From NCBI RefSeq assembly GCF_900177425.1, contig NZ_LT840184.1:4194263-4258262 (forward strand): 64,000 nt of DNA, in the 5' to 3' direction. Shown in pieces: positions 7,372 through 15,809 of the stretch. Numbering within the stretch: the first letter of the stretch is position 1; each line of letters starts with the position of its first letter. The translations under genes and the position numbers were made by a program. This DNA is from Paenibacillus uliginis N3/975 (lineage in GTDB: Bacteria; Bacillota; Bacilli; Paenibacillales; Paenibacillaceae). The notes below the pieces were generated by a model. The model saw only the letters and a list, made by a program, of their open reading frames with translations. It was not told where the DNA came from and made no database searches.

Positions 7372-7444
7372 GGGAGCCCCACAAGGGGCTTCCCAAAGGG
7401 TTGGTGAAATATAAGGTGTCGTTCTTCTTTACTCGATTATACCA
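7372..7444 (-). ncRNA. possible antisense RNA promoter and hairpin beside the toxin-like gene
   Basis: On the minus strand TGGTATAAT (7436-7444) is an extended -10 with a weak -35 (TTCATT, 7460-7465). A transcript from about 7429 would run left into a GGGAGCCCC-ACAA-GGGGCTTCCC hairpin (7372-7394) and toward the toxin-like 3' end, the geometry of type I antitoxin RNAs. No U-rich terminator follows the hairpin, so the RNA end is uncertain. Confidence 0.35.
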
Positions 7445-7460
7445 TAAAGGAGCTGATCAA

Positions 7461-7559
7461 ATGAACGCCTCTAAAATGCTCAAATTAACATCATGGCTTT
7501 CAGTTGCATCGATCGTTATCAGCTTAATTACAATAGGCATAGTTATTGCAAGGTGGTAA
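7461..7559 (+). CDS. micro-membrane protein, 32 aa
   Basis: ATG 7461 follows AAAGGAGCTGATC. One hydrophobic helix spans residues 10-30 (SWLSVASIVISLITIGIVIA), ending ARW. It resembles the 39-aa protein upstream in size and the SLI.I/IVI pattern, so the two may be related. A strong terminator follows it. Confidence 0.55.
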   Translation: MNASKMLKLTSWLSVASIVISLITIGIVIARW

Positions 7560-7576
7560 CCATCTGTAACGCAAAA

Positions 7577-7613
7577 AAGACCCTGCCAGCACACGCACGC
7601 CGGTAGGGTCTTT
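7577..7613 (+). terminator. Rho-independent terminator
   Basis: The stem AAAGACCCTGCC...GGTAGGGTCTTT follows the 32-aa gene. Confidence 0.85.
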
Positions 7614-7656
7614 GTATTTATTTTAATGTGTTAAAATCAATACATAAGGAGGCATT

Positions 7657-8547
7657 ATGAAAAAACTATACATAACACTTGCACTTATTTTATCTGTACT
7701 GGTTGCCTGCTCCCCGATTTCAAGTATTACAACTAGTGAAAAAGAAACTGACCAGACTATGCCAAAGTTACAGCAAGAACAGGCATCAGGCACACTGCGA
7801 GTCTATTACCTCGACGTTGGACAGGGTGATTCCACACTGATACAGACACCTAAAGGTCAACATATTCTAATAGACGGCGGGGATAACCACAAGGGCGACG
7901 AAGTGGTTGATTATCTTAAGCAGCTTGGCGTTAAAAGTTTGGATGCAATCATTGCAACACACCCGGACGCCGATCATATTGGCGGGTTGGATACGGTGAT
8001 CGATGCCATACCGGTTAAGTCTGTTTATGCCCCACGAGTATCACACACCACAAATACATATAAGGATTTTTTGCTTGCAGTTAAAAACAGCGGGTTAAAG
8101 ATAAAAACTGCTAAAGTCGGTCTAACGCTCCCGCTTGATGGAATTACAGCGGAGTTTGTTGCCCCCGTTGCGGAGTATGGCAAAGACTTAAACGCTTGGA
8201 GTGCTGTGCTACGAGTACAATACGGCAACACTTCCTTCCTCTTTACTGGCGACGCAGAGGCCAGAAGTGAAAAGGACATGTTGAAGAGTCCAAAACTCTT
8301 GAAAGTCGACGTCCTGAAGGTGGGACATCATGGATCGGACACATCGACATCGCAAGATTTCCTCAATGCGGTCAGACCAACGTATGCCGTAATCAGTGCA
8401 GGGAAAGATAATAAATATGGCCACCCAAAGTCTGCTATTATCAATCGCTTGAAGAGAGCTAAAGTAACTGTGTACAGGACTGATACTCAAGGTACGATTA
8501 CTGCTGTAAGCGACGGGAAGACAATAAAATTCGATACTGTGAGGTAA
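7657..8547 (+). CDS. ComEC/Rec2-like metallo-beta-lactamase-fold lipoprotein
   Basis: 296 aa. A lipoprotein signal ends VLVAC (Cys18), so the hydrolase should face outside. The MBL core starts YYLDVGQGDSTLI and carries the metal-binding THPDADHIGG, later FTGDA and KVGHHGSDTS. This matches the stand-alone extracellular relatives of the ComEC nuclease domain. It may degrade DNA or another phosphodiester at the surface; the substrate is not known. Followed after 5 nt by its usual DUF3006 partner. Confidence 0.88.
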   Translation: MKKLYITLALILSVLVACSPISSITTSEKETDQTMPKLQQEQASGTLRVYYLDVGQGDSTLIQTPKGQHILIDGGDNHKGDEVVDYLKQLGVKSLDAIIATHPDADHIGGLDTVIDAIPVKSVYAPRVSHTTNTYKDFLLAVKNSGLKIKTAKVGLTLPLDGITAEFVAPVAEYGKDLNAWSAVLRVQYGNTSFLFTGDAEARSEKDMLKSPKLLKVDVLKVGHHGSDTSTSQDFLNAVRPTYAVISAGKDNKYGHPKSAIINRLKRAKVTVYRTDTQGTITAVSDGKTIKFDTVR

Positions 8548-8552
8548 CCAAA

Positions 8553-8771
8553 ATGATAAAGGGAGTTATTGACCGATTTGAGGACGATATCGCTGTAGTC
8601 GAAGTCGAGGATGGTAAAACACTGCATTACCCAAAGCATCTCCTACCAAGTGATGCGGAGGTTGGGGATGTTATTAAAATCGATGGCAACCATTTTACCG
8701 TGGACAAAGATGAGACAAAAAAGCGAAGAAATGAAATTGATGGGCTCATGAATGAGCTTTTCGAAGATTAA
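8553..8771 (+). CDS. DUF3006-domain protein
   Basis: 72 aa fitting DUF3006: MIKGVIDRFEDDIAVVEVED, then a PKHLLP segment and VGDVIKIDG. These small beta-rich proteins are typically encoded right after ComEC-like MBL hydrolases, as here. Cytoplasmic, function unknown. Ends at a strong terminator. Confidence 0.85.
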   Translation: MIKGVIDRFEDDIAVVEVEDGKTLHYPKHLLPSDAEVGDVIKIDGNHFTVDKDETKKRRNEIDGLMNELFED

Positions 8772-8779
8772 AGCAGAAA

Positions 8780-8810
8780 GGACCCTACCGGCATAGAGCC
8801 GGTAGGGTCC
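8780..8810 (+). terminator. Rho-independent terminator
   Basis: A perfect 13-bp stem GGACCCTACCGGC...GCCGGTAGGGTCC follows the MBL/DUF3006 pair. No long T-run follows on either strand. Confidence 0.75.
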
Positions 8811-8887
8811 TCACATGTATGAGGTAATTATAACACTACATTCAATAAATCCCTTTATAGGGTACTTTAGGAGTTTAGAAAATTCAA

Positions 8888-9550
8888 CTATCTAACAACT
8901 ACGAACAAGAATATATTCGCAGTTCCACCCATCCCCGCAACTGTCAAAGTTGCCTCTGTATTACCTCTTGGTCCAGAGACTTGTGTGTCAGGGTACCACT
9001 CAACATAACCCCATCCGGTATTATAACTAAAAGTATTTGAGGTAGGGTTTTTTTCTATTTTGTTACCAGGAAAACTTTCACCGTCATTCATGGAAGCATA
9101 TCTATTGCTTACAATAATAAATTGTCCTGGCTCCCATTTACCACTGAAGTTGTTGATCTTGATCTCTTTTCTTGTAGGACTATTAGCCTTTTGACGCCAA
9201 TCGTAAGTAACAGTCATACTTGCTTTAACAGAATTCTCCTCTTTTTCTCCTCCTGCTGAATCCATAGGACTAATCTCTGAAGATGGAAGCACAACCGTAA
9301 CCTCATAGGTTTCAGTTATCTCCTTGTTACCCGAAGAGTTGTCGTAAGTTCCAATAGTCTCCGCCTTAGAAGAAGTTCTCTTCACATCTTTAATCTCATA
9401 ATCTAACACTTCACCATTCTCATTAGTAATAACCGCTCCAAACTCGAGATCTGGTTTCAAAGCATCAGCTTTAGACGCAGATGTCGTTGCAGGTGAAACA
9501 ACTCCAAAAAACAATCCTAGACATAAAACTAACGAACTGATCTTCTTCAT
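8888..9550 (-). CDS. secreted protein of unknown function
   Basis: 220 aa with an N-terminal signal peptide (VLCLGLFFGVVSPATTSASKA, cleaved near residue 26) and ribosome site AAAGGAGGATC. The mature part is Ser/Thr/Asn-rich and predicted beta-rich, with a C-terminal aromatic run (TGWGYVEWYP) and a hydrophobic end (IFLFVVVR). No cysteines and no catalytic motif are visible. Monocistronic between lysis and regulatory genes, it is a candidate lysogenic-conversion gene. Confidence 0.7.
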   Translation of the reverse strand: MKKISSLVLCLGLFFGVVSPATTSASKADALKPDLEFGAVITNENGEVLDYEIKDVKRTSSKAETIGTYDNSSGNKEITETYEVTVVLPSSEISPMDSAGGEKEENSVKASMTVTYDWRQKANSPTRKEIKINNFSGKWEPGQFIIVSNRYASMNDGESFPGNKIEKNPTSNTFSYNTGWGYVEWYPDTQVSGPRGNTEATLTVAGMGGTANIFLFVVVR

Positions 9551-9626
9551 ACTTTGATCCTCCTTTGTTTTTATGACCTCCTACAATATACCAATTACAC
9601 CATATAATATCAACACATTTAATATT

Positions 9627-10049
9627 TTATACTTTTTTCCTAAAAGCAGAGGATATAGAATACCCAAATACTATACTAGAAACAATGAGAATATAATCAT
9701 GTTCAAGAATGAATAGATATATCGAATTATTGAAATTTAAGAGTCCCAAGTCAGACCAAATATAACTCATTGAGACAATAAAGGATGGTAGAGTAAGTGT
9801 TAGAAATCGTGATTTATCAATAATATATTTAGTCTTTTTAGTGAGTATGATGTTATCAGAACCAAGTAAAGCTCCAATTCCCCCAAAACACAGTAATAAG
9901 ATTAACGTTGTATTAGTTGGGCTAAACTCAAAGCGTTCTCTAGCCTGTGTGTAACTGTTGGATAATAGTATACTTCCGTAAGTGAGCAGTACGATAATTA
10001 GTACCAAATAGATCAAATCACGCAATATTTTTTTTTGAGTTTGTTTCAT
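9627..10049 (-). CDS. four-helix integral membrane protein
   Basis: 140 aa from ATG 10049 behind AGGGGAGAAG. Hydrophobic segments lie near residues 13-31, 46-64, 79-98 and 108-128, ending with a basic AFRKKV tail. No family recognised. It lies next to the secreted-protein gene in the same direction, 76 nt upstream; they may be a pair (for example a secreted effector and a membrane immunity protein), but nothing proves that. Confidence 0.6.
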   Translation of the reverse strand: MKQTQKKILRDLIYLVLIIVLLTYGSILLSNSYTQARERFEFSPTNTTLILLLCFGGIGALLGSDNIILTKKTKYIIDKSRFLTLTLPSFIVSMSYIWSDLGLLNFNNSIYLFILEHDYILIVSSIVFGYSISSAFRKKV

Positions 10050-10192
10050 CAAACTTCTCCCCTCTCTTCTCAAATGAACATACCCACCTTAACATTAAAA
10101 GGATAATTAATCCATTAATATATGTAATCATTAGGTTTTAATTTCCATATTTTCTTCAACTTTTTTGGTGTTTTCCGTTCATCTAAGAAAAA

Positions 10193-10224
10193 AAGAACCC
10201 CGCCAGCAAAGCTGGTGGGGTCTT
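10193..10224. terminator. terminator after the phage amidase
   Basis: The stem AAGAACCCCGCCAGC-AAA-GCTGGTGGGGTCTT ends the leftward late operon just after the amidase stop. Confidence 0.85.
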
Positions 10225-10233
10225 CAGTATTAT

Positions 10234-10962
10234 TTAAAACTTTGTTAGTGTAGCTGTCTTTGTTTCTTTTTCCCACCCTACTTTAGCGTCAAGAGCTTCA
10301 CCCACGGCCCGCAGAGGTACATATGTCACTCCGCTCTCAAGTTTCCCATCAGCAATCCGTTTTCCATTTACGATGACTGTTACCTTATCGCTCACAGTAG
10401 CTGCAGCCTCCCTTTTTTTAAGGCCCAGGTATTTCGCGATCCCTGTAACATGGCCATCAATCAATGCATTAATGACATCCTGCCGTTTCAGCTTGGCCGC
10501 ACCAGCTGCCACATCGATAAACAGGTTCTCCGTCAGGACCGCTGGCATTTTAGATTCACGGACCATGTGGAGGTTCGCTGCCTTCTGGCCGCGATCAGTA
10601 ACTGCAAATGCTTTGAGCGCAGCCATGATCTCCTTATGAAGCACGTCTTGCAGGGACTTCGAAGCCGCTGAAGCATTGGTATATCTGAATGACTCAAACC
10701 CACCAGCTCCGCCTCCTGCATTACAGTGAATGGAGACAAGGAGATCTGCACCAGCTTTGTTAGCTGCAGCAGTTCGATCCCTCAACTCGTGGAACACATC
10801 CATGCCTCTGGTTAGTAAGACTTGCACGCCCTCGTAATCTGACTCCAGACGCTGCTTGATGCCTTTGGATAACACCAGGACGATATCCTTTTCCTGCAGC
10901 CCGTTTCCAACAGCTCCAGGATCCTTACCGCCGTGACCTGCATCAATCCATACCTTCCTCAT
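10234..10962 (-). CDS. endolysin: N-acetylmuramoyl-L-alanine amidase
   Basis: 242 aa. The Amidase_3 fold covers residues 1-175: IDAGHGGKDPGAVGNG with the zinc His, SIHCNAGGG with the second His, and the catalytic LTENLFID Glu. The C-terminal about 45 residues (VIVNGKRIADG, then TYVPLRAVGEALDAKVGW) are a copper-amine-oxidase-like stalk domain common in Paenibacillus wall proteins. It cleaves the muramoyl-alanine bond for lysis. Coupled by ATGA overlap to the holin upstream. A close paralogue lies at 41,052. Confidence 0.93.
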   Translation of the reverse strand: MRKVWIDAGHGGKDPGAVGNGLQEKDIVLVLSKGIKQRLESDYEGVQVLLTRGMDVFHELRDRTAAANKAGADLLVSIHCNAGGGAGGFESFRYTNASAASKSLQDVLHKEIMAALKAFAVTDRGQKAANLHMVRESKMPAVLTENLFIDVAAGAAKLKRQDVINALIDGHVTGIAKYLGLKKREAAATVSDKVTVIVNGKRIADGKLESGVTYVPLRAVGEALDAKVGWEKETKTATLTKF

Positions 10963-11225
10963 GACTTAATCCCTTCTTTCGTTTGCTTCACAGCCTGATG
11001 ACCGAACACCGCGAATGCACCGGCTAGGATTCCCTGTATCAGCGCTTCAACGCTCCATCCAATCAGCCCCACTGTAAGTCCCACAGCAAACACAATAACG
11101 ATATAAACGATGCTCCAATCAGGTACCTTCGGAGTCTTCTTTAAGATAAATCCGATAACCCAACATGCAACCACAACAATTAACAACCTTGGATCAATGA
11201 GTTCTAAAATCATGTTCCATTCCAT
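10959..11225 (-). CDS. phage holin (Phage_holin_5_2-like)
   Basis: 88 aa with AAAGGGTGAG ribosome site. Three hydrophobic segments (IVVVACWVIGFIL, VYIVIVFAVGLTVGLIGW, ALIQGILAGAFAVFG) and a short basic tail. It should form membrane lesions that let the amidase reach the wall. A frameshifted homologue is at 41,780-42,049. Confidence 0.85.
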   Translation of the reverse strand: MEWNMILELIDPRLLIVVVACWVIGFILKKTPKVPDWSIVYIVIVFAVGLTVGLIGWSVEALIQGILAGAFAVFGHQAVKQTKEGIKS

Positions 11226-11264
11226 TTATCTCACCCTTTCGGAATCGTAATTCCATGTATTATT

Positions 11265-11726
11265 CTATTCTTCCAATCTATCAATTGGTCTGTGTGCAAT
11301 CCCTGAATCATCATCCTCTACTGCCTTTTCTCCGCTTTTCTCGTTGAATATCTCAATAGCTTTTCTTAATACCTTTGGGACCGGTAAACCCATTCTTCCA
11401 ACGTTTTCTAAGATTGAAAGCAGCTCGTTCGCCAAATAAAAAAAGACCACAGCATTTTGAAAATACTGTAATCCTCCTAATGCATTATCGATAAAATGAG
11501 AAAGTGCAACCAAAAGAAAAATAGCAACTTTTCGAGCGATTCCAAAATAACCTTTCCGGCTTTTAAGCTCTCCATTAATCCATGCGGCTGCCCATCCCGT
11601 CAGCCAATCTACAATTACAAACCATAGTAATAAATGTATCAACAGGCTCCAACCTCCAAACATGTAACCCATCAGCGCCCCCGATACTGCGGATATGGTT
11701 TTTATAACATGTGACCACTCCCCCAT
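11265..11726 (-). CDS. second holin (Phage_holin_4_1 family)
   Basis: 153 aa; the family signature is clear: LLLWFVIVDWLTGWAAAW, SRKGYFGIARKVAIFLLVALSH and VVFFYLANELLSILENVGRMG. Three to four transmembrane helices and an acidic C-terminus. Two holin families side by side suggest holin plus antiholin or regulator; which does which cannot be read from sequence. Confidence 0.9.
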   Translation of the reverse strand: MGEWSHVIKTISAVSGALMGYMFGGWSLLIHLLLWFVIVDWLTGWAAAWINGELKSRKGYFGIARKVAIFLLVALSHFIDNALGGLQYFQNAVVFFYLANELLSILENVGRMGLPVPKVLRKAIEIFNEKSGEKAVEDDDSGIAHRPIDRLEE

Positions 11727-11749
11727 GACCTTCCCCTACTCTCTTTTTT

Positions 11750-11800
11750 TAATAATAAGCCCCCGGATAACCGAGGGCATAAAAAATACGCCTTGCGGCG
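11750..11800 (-). terminator. hairpins between tail and lysis genes
   Basis: CCCTCGG-TTAT-CCGGGGG (minus strand) and a short CGCC-TTGC-GGCG stem lie in the gap after the CD1375-like gene. T-runs are weak, so termination may be partial. A very similar stretch recurs at about 43,009-43,035. Confidence 0.5.
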
Positions 11801-11812
11801 CGCTGGTTAAAA

Positions 11813-11944
11813 CTATTCTTCGATCAGAAATTCAAGACCACTATCTGTCAGGATATCCTTAACTCCTGGTTGTAATGTGGATGGTACCTCAACATACTTG
11901 GTTTTACCCAAGATTACCCGCTGTGCAAAAAACATTGCCATCAT
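11813..11944 (-). CDS. CD1375-like small phage protein
   Basis: 43 aa from ATG 11944 behind AAAGGAGGTGACAC. The layout (MMAMFFAQRVILGKTKYVEVP then a VKDIL segment) matches the short CD1375/XkdX-type proteins that follow tail-fibre genes. Function unknown; its position between tail fibre and holin is conserved in such phages. Confidence 0.7.
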   Translation of the reverse strand: MMAMFFAQRVILGKTKYVEVPSTLQPGVKDILTDSGLEFLIEE

Positions 11945-11991
11945 ATCCGTGTCACCTCCTTTCAGAAATAACCAAGTGATGAAGCGCCGGA

Positions 11992-12417
11992 TCACTTGTA
12001 AACCTGTGTGGCCATCTCCGCAATAACGTCCTCAACGAAATCTGTGCGCTCTGATAAAACTGTAGTCTGAGCTTTCAGCAGAGTGTTTTCTTGCTTCAGC
12101 TCTTCAACCTGTGAACTTAGTGCTGGTCGTGGCTCCTGTGGTGTCTCTGGGTCCGTTGGATCAGGATAGGTAAACAACGGTTTGAGTGCGCTCAGATCAA
12201 CCCGTGTGATCCGTCCGCCCTCCGCAAAGTCTGATGCATACGCTCCATACTCAAGTTGTATCATTCCAACTGTTTCCGGGACGCGTTCAGAAAGTGCGAT
12301 GTATACCTCGAAGTCTTGTTCGCGCGTCGTCTCAACAACAGCCCCGGTGCGCTCACCGGTATTTTCTATCACATCGCCCGTAATCTTATCAAAATAAATT
12401 TTAGACCCTATATTCAT
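11992..12417 (-). CDS. tail-fibre-associated protein (XkdW-like position)
   Basis: 141 aa from ATG 12417, overlapping the fibre stop as TAATG. The N-terminal half (IGSKIYFDKITGDVIENTGERTG) is beta-rich; the C-terminal third is a coiled coil (VEELKQENTLLKAQTTVLSER). Probably a fibre accessory or chaperone; inferred from position. Confidence 0.7.
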   Translation of the reverse strand: MNIGSKIYFDKITGDVIENTGERTGAVVETTREQDFEVYIALSERVPETVGMIQLEYGAYASDFAEGGRITRVDLSALKPLFTYPDPTDPETPQEPRPALSSQVEELKQENTLLKAQTTVLSERTDFVEDVIAEMATQVYK

Positions 12418-13793
12418 TAACCATACACCTCCCAATACACTGTACTGCCGACAATGGCGGAACTTCTGGATGACACCGGAATTCTAAAGCTTGTGCCACT
12501 GAAGGTCTGTGTAAAATAATTTCCGTAAAGGTAATTCCAAGCATTTTGTATAATTCCAGTCATGCCAGTTTCTGCGACATGTACCGCAGAAACAAGGCTA
12601 GCAGTATAGACAACAATTCTTTTCGGAACAAAGGCAAGTCCGTTAACTTCTATATATGCGGTGTCTTGCCTCCCGCCTCCATCCATAGTAAATTCTATAC
12701 GATCCTTCACAATAGCGCTTCCTGACGCAAAAGGCTTGCCCTCGATTAACGTACCCAACAAGCCCGCAACATTAACCCCGGACCGAAGGTTATTCGCAGT
12801 CAACCCCGGTACCATCGCCGTTACCCAGGACCCCCCATCATAATAGCCTTGCGGTGGGCGAATGAAAAAGCGGTCCCCCGGCCATACGGTTGATTCAAGC
12901 CCCGGCATGTGGGTGTTTTCCGCGCTTCGGTTAGGCATACCACCATTAAATGGGCCGCTGGCATTCGAAGCACTTTTCCCGACCAATAGATCCGCTGCTA
13001 TTGCATTCCCGGACGCCCGAATGATAGCCGATATCTTCGGAATCAACTGCGCCCATGATTCATTTGTGGATGCCTGTACCCCTATGGAATTGAGCGCGGC
13101 AACCACATTCGCTTTCTGCTCAACTCCAAGCTGCTTTCCCGCAATGGCTTCGTCCATTGCCGCTTTGACCGCTTTAGGCGTTGCGGCCATGTTTTCAGCA
13201 ACGCTGTTCGTTGCATTGGATAGCTGCACGATACCCTTTTCGGTTAGAGAGGCATCTGGGATGTCTACATCAATTGCAGCAATCTTCTCATCTGTATATT
13301 TCTTTGCCTCTGCTAGTGATTCAGCCACATCGTCAGGAGTTGCGAATATCAAGGAGCTGTTTATCACAGCTGAGACATTCTGAGCCTGTCCGAAAGTGAC
13401 GATCATATCAATTGTCTTCTCGATGATATCGGCTGCACCAGCTGGCGGAATATACTCTGCTCCGCTGCCTGAATTACCGTACGCATATAGGATTTCGCCC
13501 TCATCAGGATCTTGAGCAAAAATACCCATCTCCCGGAAGTAAAATCCTGTGGTCACGTCTTGATTAGATAAGACAGCCCCCACGATTGCTTGTGCCGTCA
13601 TTAAAGTTTTCAGCCGAGTGATCGGTAATGATTTCTTCTCGCTGATCAACCGGTTCAACGTAGTGATGGACTGCCCTCCTAGTTGACCGTCACCTACACC
13701 CATCCGTGTAAATTTTAGTAATGCTCCCGCCTCTGCCTTAGCTTGCAGGTTACGGCCTTTATTGGTCTGAATAAAACCACCAAATGCCCCCAT
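12417..13793 (-). CDS. tail fibre (collar) protein
   Basis: 458 aa. The N-terminal about 160 residues match the phage tail-collar fibre family (FGGFIQTNKGRNLQAKAEAG, then KFTRMGVGDG and TTGFYFREMGIFAQDP), which attaches the fibre to the baseplate. The centre has repeats typical of fibres (LTEKGIVQLSNATNS). The C-terminal part is beta-rich and should bind the host surface. Directly downstream of gpI, as in P2. Confidence 0.88.
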   Translation of the reverse strand: MGAFGGFIQTNKGRNLQAKAEAGALLKFTRMGVGDGQLGGQSITTLNRLISEKKSLPITRLKTLMTAQAIVGAVLSNQDVTTGFYFREMGIFAQDPDEGEILYAYGNSGSGAEYIPPAGAADIIEKTIDMIVTFGQAQNVSAVINSSLIFATPDDVAESLAEAKKYTDEKIAAIDVDIPDASLTEKGIVQLSNATNSVAENMAATPKAVKAAMDEAIAGKQLGVEQKANVVAALNSIGVQASTNESWAQLIPKISAIIRASGNAIAADLLVGKSASNASGPFNGGMPNRSAENTHMPGLESTVWPGDRFFIRPPQGYYDGGSWVTAMVPGLTANNLRSGVNVAGLLGTLIEGKPFASGSAIVKDRIEFTMDGGGRQDTAYIEVNGLAFVPKRIVVYTASLVSAVHVAETGMTGIIQNAWNYLYGNYFTQTFSGTSFRIPVSSRSSAIVGSTVYWEVYG

Positions 13794-13796
13794 GTA

Positions 13797-14369
13797 TTAC
13801 ACCATCCTTACTGTCATTTTCTCGCCCATACGCAACACACCAGCAAAATATAAGTTAATCGGTTCAGATTGAGACAGGATCACTCGCTCCAAATGAGCGC
13901 TCAGCCGCTTGACCGATTCGACCGCTCGATAGAATTCCTGTGCTTTCTCCTGCGTTACTTCCGGATTATTCGTAATGACCTGAAAGTAACCCGGTTCCCC
14001 TCCGTATTCAAACCACTCTTCGACCTTGCCCTCACCAAAGAGGATCGTTACCAGGTCCTCAATGGCAGCAGGCGTCCCTTTGATCCGATGAAATTCCTTA
14101 GCGTTCATCAGCAGTTGAATCTTCTGCTCCAAGGGAAGTGACGTATCCCAGAAATCAACATGGTTCTGCCACGCCCGCTCATCCGCTTCGGCATCCGTGA
14201 TCTTTCCTGCAAGTAGTCGGCGGTAAAAGGAAAGATCTTTAACCTGCTGAGTGAGTTCCTGCATGTGGCTATCCAAGGAACGAGCTGCCGCGGATACAGT
14301 CGGATCTGCCTGCGCATTCGGCGGCAGTAGGTCATAGATGCTTATCTGATCGATATTAATCATTGGCAA
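13797..14369 (-). CDS. P2 gpI-like baseplate wedge protein
   Basis: 190 aa: N-terminal YDLLPPNAQADPTVSAAARSLD and central EFHRIKGTPAAIEDLV are the gpI (tail protein I) signatures. Structural part of the baseplate. It overlaps the end of gpJ by 14 nt and precedes the fibre gene, the P2 order J-I-H. Confidence 0.9.
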   Translation of the reverse strand: MPMINIDQISIYDLLPPNAQADPTVSAAARSLDSHMQELTQQVKDLSFYRRLLAGKITDAEADERAWQNHVDFWDTSLPLEQKIQLLMNAKEFHRIKGTPAAIEDLVTILFGEGKVEEWFEYGGEPGYFQVITNNPEVTQEKAQEFYRAVESVKRLSAHLERVILSQSEPINLYFAGVLRMGEKMTVRMV

Positions 14370-15483
14370 AACCTCCGAACGTGGCGTTAATCGTCACATC
14401 TTGGGCCACCTGCAGATCAGTTATCGGCGTATAGACAGGACTGACCACATTAACCCGAAGTGCTCCGACATTCATAATCCTGCCGATCAGCTCGGACTGA
14501 TTTATATGCCGTCCAAGCTTTGATTTCTGCCACAACGCATAGGACGCCACGGCCTTCTCTACAGCATCCCGTATGACCAAGGACTCGGCAGCACGATCAC
14601 TGCTGATGTAATAGGTTAACTCGATGTTGTAAGGGACTACCGCAGGAGCCTGGACGGTAACCTTATCTGTAAGTGGTCGGATTCTACGGCCATTAACTTT
14701 TTCAGCCACAGCGTCAAGGATTTCCTGAGTCGGGATAACCCCTCCCTCAAGCAATGGCACGACAGTAACCTCCACCGGTGACTCTGACACGGCCGCAACG
14801 TCCACAATAGCGGCACTGGCGGTCTTGGCCCAGTAAATGTATCCTTGTTCCGGTCCAGCCGTAGAAAACGACTCAGGAGCCATTCTGATGCGCTCCCGAT
14901 ATGAATCGTCATCCTCGGTATCTGCGCCGCCTGTGGTGGTGGTCAGGTTCGTCACGGACGCGACAAACGGTAAAGGGTCGATCAGTGTATTAACCTGTCC
15001 TGACAAAAAACCATTTCCAATCACACCTGGTGTTACGCACTCGATCAGGACATCAATTGATGTGACTCCCGCTGGAATGGTCACCGCGTTTTTAGTGGCA
15101 AATAAAATAGAACCCTCTGCACCTTCTGGAGCGACTCGGGTTCCCGCTGGGATGACCTGTGGAGTTACAAGGGGGATAGATAGCGTGAATCGCTCTGTAG
15201 TAAGAGCTGGTTCAGCCTGCAGCCGAGGCGTTTCCGGATCACCCAAGTGATCAAGAATAACGCCCTTGGCATAACGAAGTAACTCACCCTTTGCCACCTG
15301 ATTAATAAGAACGCGTTGCTGGACAAACATCATCCCGAACGCCCGAAGAGCCAGCATATCAGGATCAGCTCGGTTTAATATCCGACCGGTGATCCCCTGG
15401 AAGATGGTGACCAACTCGGCAAAAACCTTGTCCACATCATCCTCAACAAATTTGATATCCGGTAAATCAACGAGTGTCATCAC
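14356..15483 (-). CDS. P2 gpJ-like baseplate protein
   Basis: 375 aa of the baseplate J family: N-terminal LVTIFQGITGRILNRADPD, then PVTIPAGTSI-type beta domain (AVTIPAGVTSIDVLIEC), TGGADTEDDDSYRERI and the ITLTYY-like C-terminal domain. Part of the inner baseplate wedge. Coupled by ATGA to the gpW homologue. Confidence 0.92.
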   Translation of the reverse strand: MMTLVDLPDIKFVEDDVDKVFAELVTIFQGITGRILNRADPDMLALRAFGMMFVQQRVLINQVAKGELLRYAKGVILDHLGDPETPRLQAEPALTTERFTLSIPLVTPQVIPAGTRVAPEGAEGSILFATKNAVTIPAGVTSIDVLIECVTPGVIGNGFLSGQVNTLIDPLPFVASVTNLTTTTGGADTEDDDSYRERIRMAPESFSTAGPEQGYIYWAKTASAAIVDVAAVSESPVEVTVVPLLEGGVIPTQEILDAVAEKVNGRRIRPLTDKVTVQAPAVVPYNIELTYYISSDRAAESLVIRDAVEKAVASYALWQKSKLGRHINQSELIGRIMNVGALRVNVVSPVYTPITDLQVAQDVTINATFGGFAND

Positions 15484-15809
15484 TGCACCTCTCTTTCCAC
15501 GAACCGGATAACAGGCCGTAAGATGCCCTGCTCCGCTTCTTCTTCGCCTTGCTCATAATCAATACTGATGACTTCCGCTCTTGGCTCAAATTCGGTAATG
15601 GCAGCTATGAGTTCGTTAACCAGGAGCGCCTGAGAAAGGGGGTAAGGCTGATCGACAACCTCAGGAGATATACCAAAGGCACGATCCAGAGGGACCGTGC
15701 CTGCATATGTGCTTGCTATGACCTGTATATTCTGCTTGATAGAGTCGATGCCGGTTAGACCGAATCTCATGGCAGCCGGCGGCGTTCCGATCACCTTATG
15801 CTCAATCAT
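15480..15809 (-). CDS. GPW/gp25-family baseplate protein
   Basis: 109 aa with the gp25/gpW pattern: FGLTGIDSIKQNIQVI, then LDRAFGIS and AAITEFEPRAEVISI. Despite the gp25 lysozyme-like name this is a structural wedge protein. Located between gpU-like and gpJ, coupled on both sides. Confidence 0.88.
   Translation of the reverse strand: MIEHKVIGTPPAAMRFGLTGIDSIKQNIQVIASTYAGTVPLDRAFGISPEVVDQPYPLSQALLVNELIAAITEFEPRAEVISIDYEQGEEEAEQGILRPVIRFVEREVQ

Noticed and set aside
12417..13793. Diversity-generating retroelement around the fibre or spike genes
   Set aside because: I found no reverse transcriptase frame and no TR/VR-like near repeat next to the fibre or the 34-kb spike.
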